Shown here in pieces: positions 63,971 to 64,000 of a DNA stretch of 64,000 nt; the first letter of the stretch is position 1; every line of letters starts with the position of its first letter. The stretch lies in contig LNAC01000164.1 in NCBI GenBank assembly GCA_002007465.1, positions 3,016,383-3,080,382 of the forward strand, in the 5' to 3' direction. This stretch comes from Ailurus styani (lineage: Eukaryota; Chordata; Mammalia; Carnivora; Ailuridae). The notes beneath the pieces were generated by a model. It was not told where the DNA came from. It saw nothing but the letters and a program-made list of their open reading frames with translations, and ran no database searches. Both the position numbers and the translations under genes were made by a program.

Positions 63971-64000
63971 AAAGTGATGCCTTTATACCTCTCTTAGCCT

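Noticed and set aside
1..64000. CRISPR arrays, operons, phage genes, rRNA
   Set aside because: The regularly recurring sequences are dispersed SINEs, not spaced direct repeats. Gene density and repeat content are those of a mammalian genome.

Overview
The window looks like intergenic or intronic DNA from a carnivore, most likely a mustelid-type caniform. The basis is about 37 copies of the tRNA-Lys-derived carnivore SINE (SINEC/CAN-SINE). At least eleven belong to a young subfamily with GTTAAAGCCTCTGC in the head and CTACTTGTAATCTC in the body. I recall that combination from mustelid genomes, but I could not check it. Older mammalian repeats (MIR, L2, hAT-Charlie, an MLT1-like LTR) confirm a eutherian genome. 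There are no bacterial signals: no operons, ribosome binding sites or compact coding.

I find no protein-coding gene I can support. Most long open frames lie in microsatellites, SINEs or GC-rich unique DNA and match no family I know. Two stretches carry real but broken protein ancestry, both from DNA transposons: a hAT-Charlie element at 27357-29121, and a Harbinger/HARBI1-like nuclease fragment on the minus strand at 57839-58200.

Layout. 1-20 kb: mostly unique DNA with scattered SINEs and MIRs, an L2 3' end at 5.9-6.6 kb, a local CpG-rich block with homeobox and octamer-like motifs at 7.0-7.4 kb, an AP-1/CRE/E-box cluster near 1.95 kb and a good CTCF-like site at 13.9 kb. 20-30 kb: an ancient, unnamed interspersed repeat broken by younger insertions, then the Charlie element. 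30-45 kb: dense SINEs, several nested, plus long L2 and MIR copies and large CA/GT/TTTA microsatellites. 45-57 kb: mostly unique DNA with an MLT1-type LTR, a CArG box placed before a TATA-like box at 48.3 kb, and more fragments of the ancient repeat. 57-64 kb: the Harbinger fragment, four SINEs, a small tandem repeat and a CpG-rich promoter-like block at the right edge.

The right edge (63.65-63.97 kb) is the only place with a strong promoter signature: about 29 CpGs in roughly 290 bases, a CCAAT box, a CACGTG E-box, NRF1-type palindromes, an ERR-type half-site and a pyrimidine (TOP-like) start. A housekeeping gene probably starts here. Its body lies outside the window, or runs left on the minus strand through exons I cannot recognise. 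All regulatory calls are motif readings by eye, and all family names are from memory of consensus sequences.
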